From: Spirosoma utsteinense
GTDB lineage: Bacteria; Bacteroidota; Bacteroidia; Cytophagales; Spirosomataceae
DNA: 64,000 nt
Assembly (NCBI RefSeq): GCF_014282275.1
Contig: NZ_VFIA01000021.1
Location: 1-64,000 of the forward strand
Direction: 5' to 3'
Below, one piece after another: positions 1-7,208 of the stretch (position 1 is its first letter; every line of letters starts with the position of its first letter). The translations under genes and the position numbers were made by a program. The notes beneath the pieces are model-generated. The model searched no databases and was not told the DNA's origin. It saw only the letters and a list, made by a program, of their open reading frames with translations.

Positions 1-105
1 GCCGCCGTGCTGGAAGAGGTTCATTATTTACAGGCTGATCGCAAACGCATCCGTTGTTTTTTTCGCAAAAAGGAAATCGCTTTCTTCACAGACTAATTCA
101 CGGAT

Positions 106-579
106 CTATAACACGCGCTTCCCGCGAATACCTTTAAGAATAGAACATTTGAACGGCGATGTACGCTGAACACTTTCAGCTTTGGTCTTTGTAGGTGCTT
201 CATCTTCGTCTTCCTCGTCACTTGCCGCAGATTTGTCATTTCCACCACTACGCATATAGCCGAACAAGTCGTCTTCAGGGTACGCAATTGGGTCGAGAAG
301 CGTAGAAATTTTGTTTGTCGTTCCCTTTTTAGAGACACCGATAGCCTGTAGGTCGCTGGGCGTCCAGCTATTTTCTTCATTAGAGGTATTCCGGAGCCAG
401 CGACGCCATGCTTGCGCCGATACATAGGGCACTTTTTCCCGTCGACCGTTGATCATTTCCTCAAATACTTTTGGAACAACTTTATTGCGATCTTCGCCAG
501 CACCCAAGCCAGCACCATTCAAGAAAGCGGCCGTGCCGTCGATAACTAGAGCACCCGTAATGTTATTAAGCGTTGCCAT
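106..579 (-). pseudogene. cas7: Cas7/Cst2/DevR, type I-B, truncated
   Basis: N-terminal half of a Cas7-family backbone subunit of the type I-B Cascade, which coats the crRNA. The family look is in the N-terminus (TLNNITGALVIDGTAAFLN), the PYVSAQAWRRWLR segment and the acidic linker before RTSPFKCSILKG, where DevR/Cst2 proteins usually continue for over 100 more residues. Here the frame ends after 157 codons at a TAG (106-108). The same frame then runs 25 codons (starting IRELVCEESDFLF) to a TAA at 28-30, and reopens as IMNLFQHGG up to the window edge. The start lies one base after the cas8b stop. I read this as a gene broken by nonsense changes or a deletion. The remainder could instead be unrelated sequence, since I cannot align it confidently to Cas7. 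Confidence 0.62.
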
Positions 580-580
580 A

Positions 581-2578
581 TTAAACTGTTGTAGGGATAA
601 GTGTTAATTGGTGATAGAATTGATTTAATAAATACTCTAGAACAAAGCGAGTAAATGAGTGATTGTATCGACCTGTATAATCGTACAAAATTTCTTCAGC
701 AGAGAGTGATGGCGCAAAGGACTGACCTGTTAAATTGTTAATTGTTTTAGCCATGCTTTCGCTAACCGTATCTAGCCACTGCACAACCTGGAAGCTATCA
801 TGACGCATGGGAATCAGCACATGCTGTCGAAACTTCTCTTCATCCATTTTGCCTTTACTTCGTCCGTCACGATAATACATTATGTATTCATTAGCGAAAT
901 CGCGTAGTTTATTCAGATAAGCTGTTTGCTCAATACTCGGAGCAGGAAGCAGATTCGTGGTCTGAGTATCTAATCTTGGGAGTGGTTCATTAGAGTGGTA
1001 ATTGAGATAAATACGTACGACGTCCCGTAAGCCATAGGCTGTTTGCCGGTTCTCCGAATCAAATAATAATGCGCAGATTATATCCAAATCATAGAACCTG
1101 CTACCCTCACGAATTAATAATGGCAACGGATTTACTTCCTGATATCGAGACCCTACCCAACGGCTGGAATAGTTGCGTTTATCTTCACCTATCACCTGAA
1201 AGAACAGATTAGCAGCTTGCCCAACAGCTTGAGTTGATACGTTGGGAATGATGGGCGTAGCTACGTCATCTTCGACCGATAACGTTGAATAATAGAAATG
1301 AACCATTCGATACATTCGACTAATGGTACTATCTATCGGAATTCTATCAGGAGAATTTAGGATTGAAATATGATGCGCCCAATGCCACTCCTTTCGGCTC
1401 GCGGCTCCTACTAATGCTTCATAAACCATGCTTTTGTATAGGGCATAATCGCTGGTTGGCGCATCCGTTTTGCTTAAAAACTTGTGTTGATTTTTATTCC
1501 ATTCTTCTTTGCCTAGTAGGTAAGCAATATATTTGGCATAGCCGAGTCTTTCTCCATTTCCAATCAACTGTTGATAAGCTTCATAGAAACGAATAGATAC
1601 ACCCTCTGAGTTTTTGTTGGGATAAAGACCATAAAAATCAAGGTGCCCTTCCAAGCTTTCTAAAAAGTCAGACTGAAGTTTGGAGTTTTTCAGAATAGTT
1701 TCCAGCGTTGGGCGCAGGGAAGGATTTTTGTAGAGACTGCGGAGGTCATGAATAAGCTGATTTGGAATACGATCAATTTCACAACTAGCTCCGGTGCCTG
1801 AATTTGTAAAACACCACAGATTGAAAGCTGTGATGGCATCGTCGCGTTCTTTATCAGCAAGAATAGCTAACGCCCTAAGTAAATAATGACCTTTCGTAAA
1901 ATCCTTGATATTATCGACTGGTGAGTTTGCCGAACCCGCTGTTATCTTGCTTTTTATCAACGAAACGTGGTCAGCAATTAACCGTTTGGATAAATCCTCG
2001 TTAGATGCGTCAATAAGGAGAATACCACCTTTGTAAAGTACCGCAGACAAAGGCAAAAACTGCATAATAGCTAAACAAGCCGGATGTACCGTAATCGCAT
2101 ACTTAGCCTGTGGTAATGCCTGAGCATCTGATCCCAAACCACCTAATAATGGAAACCAACACCTATTTACAGTTTTGTCTTTCCCGCCAATCTTACTAGC
2201 GGGAAAGCCCACCTTACGGAGTGTCTGTTCATAAAAAATTTCAAATGTTGTCTTAAATCGTAGCCCTGATAGTTCACAGGTATATGGACCTTCATTTTCT
2301 GCATTTGACAAAATACTGGTGATTAGTTGCTTGTAAATGGCCTCACCAAACTCTTTGTCATTGAACAATGGTCCATTCTTTGAGAAAAGCATTGTGTAGC
2401 TTTTCAGCCGCTTGTTCAGGCCTGTGAGCGTGTGCAATCCGTCTTGGTATGGATCATTGAACAGTTTAAGTAACGAATCAGCATCAACAGAACTAATTCG
2501 CTGCCCCGCCAACGCTTCGATTGTTTGCAGTGCGTTATTGAGCATGGCACTGCCGGTATAATCTCTAAAAATTGTCAT
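581..2578 (-). CDS. cas8b1: Type I-B Cascade large subunit Cas8b1/Cst1
   Basis: Large subunit of the type I-B Cascade, expected to recognise the PAM and hold the R-loop. The 665-residue protein has the Cst1 layout: a CELSG...C segment near residue 100 that recalls the family zinc-ribbon, although only single cysteines remain, then FPLLGGLGSDAQALPQA and a hydrophobic HPACLAIMQFLPLSAVLYKGG stretch. The C-terminal half is helical with no motif I can name. It sits between cas6 and cas7 in the usual type I-B order and reads as one open frame, so this gene appears intact even though both outer neighbours look damaged. The assignment rests on neighbourhood plus these segments; Cas8 proteins diverge widely. 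Confidence 0.75.
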   Translation of the reverse strand: MTIFRDYTGSAMLNNALQTIEALAGQRISSVDADSLLKLFNDPYQDGLHTLTGLNKRLKSYTMLFSKNGPLFNDKEFGEAIYKQLITSILSNAENEGPYTCELSGLRFKTTFEIFYEQTLRKVGFPASKIGGKDKTVNRCWFPLLGGLGSDAQALPQAKYAITVHPACLAIMQFLPLSAVLYKGGILLIDASNEDLSKRLIADHVSLIKSKITAGSANSPVDNIKDFTKGHYLLRALAILADKERDDAITAFNLWCFTNSGTGASCEIDRIPNQLIHDLRSLYKNPSLRPTLETILKNSKLQSDFLESLEGHLDFYGLYPNKNSEGVSIRFYEAYQQLIGNGERLGYAKYIAYLLGKEEWNKNQHKFLSKTDAPTSDYALYKSMVYEALVGAASRKEWHWAHHISILNSPDRIPIDSTISRMYRMVHFYYSTLSVEDDVATPIIPNVSTQAVGQAANLFFQVIGEDKRNYSSRWVGSRYQEVNPLPLLIREGSRFYDLDIICALLFDSENRQTAYGLRDVVRIYLNYHSNEPLPRLDTQTTNLLPAPSIEQTAYLNKLRDFANEYIMYYRDGRSKGKMDEEKFRQHVLIPMRHDSFQVVQWLDTVSESMAKTINNLTGQSFAPSLSAEEILYDYTGRYNHSFTRFVLEYLLNQFYHQLTLIPTTV

Positions 2579-2717
2579 CTATTTAGGGGAGGATAGTATG
2601 AATAGCTCTTTATGAATGAAGTTTATTTATTTTTGTCACTAAGCAAGTCGGCTCAAGTACTAAAACTCAGCTCAAGTTGGGGGTTGCATTAGCACGGTTT
2701 TGAGAGGGCTTGCTTTT

Positions 2718-3566
2718 TTATTTTACCCCTACACACCCAAACCCTTCGGCGTTATACCGCCCCACGCCCGCCAAAACAGCCAGTTCCAGTAACTCGCTCG
2801 GGCCGCTTAACTCAAACATGAAGCCGTAATAGCCTCGCACCTTTGTCTCCTCCCGCGATCCTTCCTTAATCGTTACTAATCTTGACTTGGGCTGAGCTGC
2901 CTGGCGGCCTGCATTCGCCAGTAGCCGGTAGGTTAGCGAACCGGCGTCTATACTATCGGCAGGAGCCTCGCCTGCTGGTACGGCTGTTTGTATGCTGCTG
3001 TATTTTGCTAGTACGTTCGAGACAAGCAACGGCCCAAACTGCTCGTCGGACGGATGCAGGTATTGATCCATTCCCCGCGCATCTTTCTCGGCAATTACCA
3101 CCGGCGATAAGGTTCTGAGCTGCACTGTTTGGCTCCTGATCTCTACCGGTACGGCTTCTACGCGCTCAATAATGAACTCTGCCCGGCCTGGATTGGCCCG
3201 GCCTGGATTGGCCCGGTGTTTAGGCGAGGCAATCACACAGCGCTGGTCCTGAAACAGGCCCATGATGAAATGCTGGGCGGCTGTATCGACATAGAAACTA
3301 ACTACCCACTCGATATGGGGCGAGTTGATCCACAGGCCACCCGCTTTCATATCCAGCCGCGCATTGGGCATGATCAGATCCGAAAAGGTGAACAGCTTAA
3401 ACCGGCGGGTGCTCGAAAACTCATAGCCTTTCCCGTGCAGAAAGTCGGCGTATTGCTTATCGGCGTCGGCCAGTACGGCATAGATGAACGCACTGAGTCG
3501 ATACGCGTAATTGAACGGAACCAGCGTCTGGCTGGCAACAGGGCGTAAGGTTAGTCGAAATTGCAT
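2718..3566 (-). CDS. cas6: CRISPR endoribonuclease Cas6
   Basis: Cleaves the CRISPR repeat transcript to make crRNAs. The 282-residue protein starts with MQFRLTLRP, typical of the first ferredoxin-like fold. It ends with the diagnostic glycine-rich loop GVGRYNAEGFGCVGVK in the last 20 residues. The middle segment KLFTFSDLIMPNARL also matches the family. A short in-frame expansion, ANPGR repeated (residues about 118-130), comes from 15-bp tandem repeats at 3181-3216. The gene is followed by cas8b after a 139-bp gap that holds no gene, and lies 90 bp downstream of the broken WYL regulator. Length and fold are normal, so function as an RNase is plausible. Confidence 0.9.
   Translation of the reverse strand: MQFRLTLRPVASQTLVPFNYAYRLSAFIYAVLADADKQYADFLHGKGYEFSSTRRFKLFTFSDLIMPNARLDMKAGGLWINSPHIEWVVSFYVDTAAQHFIMGLFQDQRCVIASPKHRANPGRANPGRAEFIIERVEAVPVEIRSQTVQLRTLSPVVIAEKDARGMDQYLHPSDEQFGPLLVSNVLAKYSSIQTAVPAGEAPADSIDAGSLTYRLLANAGRQAAQPKSRLVTIKEGSREETKVRGYYGFMFELSGPSELLELAVLAGVGRYNAEGFGCVGVK
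3181..3216. repeat. 15-bp tandem repeat inside cas6
   Basis: The unit GCCCGGCCTGGATTG occurs at 3181-3195 and 3196-3210, followed by a partial third copy to 3216. The period is a multiple of three, so it adds five-residue units (ANPGR) to Cas6 without shifting the frame. It lies in a loop region between the two ferredoxin-like halves. Confidence 0.85.
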
Positions 3567-3655
3567 ACGTAGTTACGGGTGGATAGGCCAACGAAGCAGG
3601 CCGCTTACTGATTAATAAAACGAAGTACGAAAAGGTGAGTGACAACTTGTGTCGC

Positions 3656-4573
3656 TCAGAAAATGAACTCCGTCACCCGTTTCTGTAGATACGTTCGAAA
3701 GTCATCGCTACGCACAACGGCTACCTCTCCCGGCAGGCCCAGCACAAACCGGCCAATGCCCCGCCAGTCGCGTACGAGGCCCTGCCAGCCGTACCGGAAG
3801 GGCGATTCGCCGGGGCGCTCGTAGGTATTGGGCCGAGCGGCCGGGTACTCTTCAATAAGCAGACAGTAGGCCCGATGGGAGAGATGAAGGTCGACGGGAA
3901 GCCAGCATGGGCCGGTCCAGTCGAACAAGTCCTGAACCGTGTTGGAGGGGTACTGACCGGCGGGGTGGTCGGTCAGCGCGATGGCTTCGATGCGTTTGGT
4001 CTTGAATATCTTGACCGTATCGGAAGCTGGTTCGTAGGCTTCCAGCGTAGCGTAGCCGTCGGTAAAGGCGAGGGGTTCTACCAGGCGGTCGCTGATGGTG
4101 TTGGAGTTGGCGGAGTGATAGCGAAGCAGCCGAACCTGAACCCGGTCCCGAATACCCTCGGCCAGTTGACCCACCACCTGAGCCTGATGAATGTTGGTGA
4201 GGCCGTCGGCCAGGGGGAGGAGGGTGCTGCTGAGAAAGAGTTTTTGCCGTATGGCGGTCAGTAACGGATTCGACATGGCTACGCCCGTCAGCGCCTGCCG
4301 AATCAAATCGGATTCTTCTTCGGTGAGCGCACCGGACTGGGCCGAATGGTGCCCGGCCAGAAAATAGCGGTTGGTGGCGGGATGCGAATCGATGGAGTAG
4401 CCTACTTCTTCCAGAAAGTGAATTTAACGGTAGACCGATCGGTCGGTCAGATCCAGGGACTCGGCCAGTTGGCTGACGGTGCGGCCCGGCTGCTGGTTGA
4501 GGAGCCGGAAGAGTTTAAAAACGCGAAGAAGTTTAGCCTGTGGAATCAAGATCGTTCGGTGGGACAGCAGCAT
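3656..4573 (-). pseudogene. WYL-domain transcriptional regulator, nonsense mutation
   Basis: A DeoR/YafY-type regulator with an N-terminal winged helix and a C-terminal WYL domain; such regulators often sit beside CRISPR-Cas loci. Reading from the ATG at 4571-4573, the helix-turn-helix part (KLLRVFKLFRLLNQQPGRT, SQLAESLDLTDRSVYR) runs into a TAA at 4424-4426. The same frame continues as IHFLEEVGYSIDSHPATNRYFL and then the WYL region (ending TYLQKRVTEFIF). Family members usually have an aromatic residue here (RSVYRYI), so one T-to-A change (TAT to TAA) explains the stop. The full frame would be 305 residues. An internal restart at 4306 could make a WYL-only protein of 216 residues, but it would lack the DNA-binding domain. 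Confidence 0.85.
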
Positions 4574-4799
4574 ACGGGGAAATGAATATTGCCCTCATAT
4601 GTACGTGTGCATTGATCTTGTAATGGTATTGCTTTCAGCAGGTAGATGCAAGCTTTAGTATACAATCATTTAGTAAACGGTAAATTAAAGGGGATTAGAT
4701 AATACGGCACCTAAATATCACTATCAGGCGCTTCGCTGGCTCCATTTCGGGCAAGTCGATGTGTCAGGTCTTATGTATGATTATTGACGATAGACGATA

Positions 4800-4874
4800 A
4801 CCACTACCAGGGGCTTTGCCCACTGGCAGGGTTATTCGCGCACCCTGCCAGTGGGCAAAGCCCCTGGTAGTGGT
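4800..4874. repeat. Perfect 32-bp inverted repeat
   Basis: Arms 4800-4831 and 4843-4874 are exact reverse complements around an 11-base loop (TTATTCGCGCA). A shortened related copy (CTTGGTAGTGGTCATCG) follows near 4928. The repeat lies in the 406-bp gap between the broken WYL gene and the SGNH hydrolase, and the rest of that gap shows no gene. There is no T-tract beside the stem, so it is not a classic terminator. Confidence 0.9.
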
Positions 4875-4979
4875 CACACTCTTGCCGGGCGGGTTGTCGG
4901 TCGCGGCAGCAAGCCCTATGCGTAGCCCTTGGTAGTGGTCATCGTCTGCGTAACGGGTATCGGCAGGACGGGTAGCTTT

Positions 4980-5627
4980 TTACTTCAGATACGGTTTCAG
5001 CACCGGTGCCCACAGCTGGTAGCCTTTTTCGTTCATGTGCAGGCTGTCTGGCCGGAAAATTTGGCTCAGGAGTTGACCGTTGGAACCAAGCATGGCCGGC
5101 CGGATATCGACGAACTGCGTATTGGATTTCCTAGCCAGGAACCGGCGAATGAGCCGGTTAGCTTCGTCCATGGCAGGCCAGAACTGCCGGCGTGATGGGC
5201 TGAGCTTGATGGACAGAAAGGTAAACGTTGTTTTAGGGGACTTTTTTCGGACGTACCGGAACAGATCGACGAAGCGGGCATAGGTTTGCCTGGCGGTCTG
5301 TTTGCCGGTGGCGATATCGTTTTCTCCGGCGTAGAGTACGATTTGTTTGGGCTGATAGCGAATGATGACCCGGTCGGCGAAGTGGCGCACATGACTGAGT
5401 TCGGAGCCGCCGAAGCCACGTTTCAGTACTACTTTTTCCGGGAAGTAGGACTGTAGATTATTCCAGTATACGATCGATGAGCTGCCGGTGAAGAGAATGG
5501 CATTGGCAGGGGGCGGGCTTTGCCGGTCCTGGTTTTCAAACGCCTGAATATCTTTTTCGAAGGGATAGGACTGGCCAAAGGCACGAACACCAATGGTAAG
5601 CAACACAAGGCAGGCAATGTATCTCAT
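4980..5627 (-). CDS. Secreted SGNH/GDSL-family hydrolase
   Basis: Probably an exported esterase or lipase-like hydrolase. The 215-residue protein opens with a signal peptide (MRYIACLVLLTIGVRAFGQ). It then shows the SGNH blocks in order: block I FTGSSSIVYW with the nucleophile serine, block II RGFGGSELSHV, block III YAGENDIATG, and block V PDSLHMNEKGYQLW with the catalytic Asp and His. Length is normal for the single-domain GDSL_2 group. It is a single gene, separated from murF by a 174-bp gap that holds a large hairpin, so it probably has its own promoter. The substrate cannot be told from the sequence; carbohydrate acetyl-esterase activity is common in the family. Confidence 0.88.
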   Translation of the reverse strand: MRYIACLVLLTIGVRAFGQSYPFEKDIQAFENQDRQSPPPANAILFTGSSSIVYWNNLQSYFPEKVVLKRGFGGSELSHVRHFADRVIIRYQPKQIVLYAGENDIATGKQTARQTYARFVDLFRYVRKKSPKTTFTFLSIKLSPSRRQFWPAMDEANRLIRRFLARKSNTQFVDIRPAMLGSNGQLLSQIFRPDSLHMNEKGYQLWAPVLKPYLK

Positions 5628-5694
5628 AACCTATGAAGAAGTTCTATTGCGTCGTTTACTCTGAACAGATTCAGAGTTACTAACAGAATGCTGT

Positions 5695-5763
5695 AGTATC
5701 CTGGACGGCCACGTCCGGGTGTAAATAGTTTTTTCTTGCCCGGACGTGGCCGTCCGGGATACT
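5695..5763. repeat. 25-bp inverted repeat between murF and SGNH gene
   Basis: Arms 5695-5719 and 5739-5763 pair with a single mismatch around a 19-base loop containing a run of six Ts. It lies downstream of murF on the minus strand and upstream of the hydrolase. It could end murF transcription, although the Ts are in the loop and not after the stem. Confidence 0.85.
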
Positions 5764-5801
5764 GTAGCATCCTGCCAGAAATCCTAAACAGGTTCTCTAT
5801 T

Positions 5802-7118
5802 CTATAAGAACGGCACGACACTTTCGAGGCCCATTCCGCGCGATCCTTTGACCAGAATATGCGTATCGGTCATGGGGTGATCCATAAGCCAGTTGTGGAG
5901 CGAAAATTTGTCGGGAATATAATAGGCCTGCGGCAGTGACGTGAGCGCATGTTTCATATCCTGGCCGGCCAGGATCACCACGTCGAAGTGGCATCCGGCA
6001 ATCAACTGACCCAGGGCCGCGTGTTCGGCTTCACTTTCGTTACCAAGTTCATACATATCGCCCAGAATCACCACTTTTTTCGTAGCGGGTGTGGCGGCAA
6101 ACTGCCGGATAGCAGCCGTCATCGAACTTGGATTGGCGTTATAGGCGTCCAGTAAAATGGTGTTGGTGCCTTTTACGATCACCTGTGAGCGGTTGTTGGT
6201 AGGATTGTAGTCGGCAATGGCGCGATTGGCTTCGGCGGGCGAAACGCCAAAATACTGCCCAATGGCCAGGGCCGCCAGCATGTTCTCGAAGTTGTAGCGG
6301 CCGGGGAGGTGGGTGGTCACGTCCTGATCGTGGGCCGTATCGCGGTATACCACCACCGGCGACTCCTGAACGAGGTGAACAGGTTCGCCCGGGTAGAAAA
6401 TAGCCTCGGCAAAAGTGGTTTCAGAACGGATCGTCTTTAGCCGTTCGCGGTACATGGCCGTCAGGGTTGTGTCGCGGGAGTTGATAAAAACGGTTTGGCC
6501 ATGCTGCGCCAGGTAGTCATACAGTTCACCCTTTCCTTTGCGAACCCCGTCGATGCCACCAAACCCTTCGAGGTGGGCTTTTCCAACGTTCGTGATCAGG
6601 CCATGCGTGGGCTGGGCAATGGAGCAGAGGAGTTCGATTTCTTTCTGGTGGTTGGCGCCCATCTCGACAACGGCAATCTCATACTGTTCCGTGATGGCCA
6701 GCAGGGTTAGCGGTACCCCGATGTGATTGTTAAGGTTGCCAACGGTAGCATAGGTGCGGTAGTTTTTGCCCAGAACGGCCGCAATCAACTCTTTGGTCGT
6801 CGTTTTTCCGTTCGAACCCGTCAGGCCCACCACGGGAAACGTAAAGGTCTGGCGGTGGTGCCGGGCCAGCGCCTGCAAAGCCAGCAGCCCATCCGAAACG
6901 AGCAGGCAGCGTCCGCCCACGCCCCGGTCGGCCACATCAGGATCATCGACAAGGGCGTAGCGGGCACCGGAGGCCAGCGCCTGCTCGGCAAAGGTATTCC
7001 CATTGAAGGTGTCGCCTTTCAGGGCCACAAACAGGCAGTTGGGCGTAATCCGGCGCGTATCGGTCGACACGCCCGTACATTCCAGAAATTTAGAATAGAG
7101 TTGTTCGGTTGAAAGCAT
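5802..7118 (-). CDS. murF: UDP-MurNAc-tripeptide--D-Ala-D-Ala ligase MurF
   Basis: Adds D-Ala-D-Ala to the UDP-MurNAc-tripeptide, the last cytoplasmic step of the peptidoglycan stem peptide. The start is the ATG at 7116-7118 (MLSTEQLYSKFLE), giving 438 residues, the usual MurF length; the open frame extends further upstream but without MurF-like sequence. Visible motifs are the substrate site STDTRRITPNCLFVALKG, the ATP loop GLTGSNGKTTTKEL, the central EMGANHQKEIELL and the C-terminal domain (DAYNANPSSM, LGDMYELG). It is divergent from the FG-GAP gene at 7209 with a 90-bp gap that must hold both promoters. It is not in a dcw cluster here. Confidence 0.96.
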   Translation of the reverse strand: MLSTEQLYSKFLECTGVSTDTRRITPNCLFVALKGDTFNGNTFAEQALASGARYALVDDPDVADRGVGGRCLLVSDGLLALQALARHHRQTFTFPVVGLTGSNGKTTTKELIAAVLGKNYRTYATVGNLNNHIGVPLTLLAITEQYEIAVVEMGANHQKEIELLCSIAQPTHGLITNVGKAHLEGFGGIDGVRKGKGELYDYLAQHGQTVFINSRDTTLTAMYRERLKTIRSETTFAEAIFYPGEPVHLVQESPVVVYRDTAHDQDVTTHLPGRYNFENMLAALAIGQYFGVSPAEANRAIADYNPTNNRSQVIVKGTNTILLDAYNANPSSMTAAIRQFAATPATKKVVILGDMYELGNESEAEHAALGQLIAGCHFDVVILAGQDMKHALTSLPQAYYIPDKFSLHNWLMDHPMTDTHILVKGSRGMGLESVVPFL

Positions 7119-7208
7119 CACAAACGGGAATGTTCGTCGTTGTAAGAGTAGCGTTCCTGTCCGGTATCCTGTTGGGGCCGGATCGCTATTGGAACCCCTC
7201 AAAGATAG

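Noticed and set aside
93-425. Open frame of 110 residues in another frame of cas7
   Set aside because: Overlaps the Cas7 coding frame and has no recognisable features.
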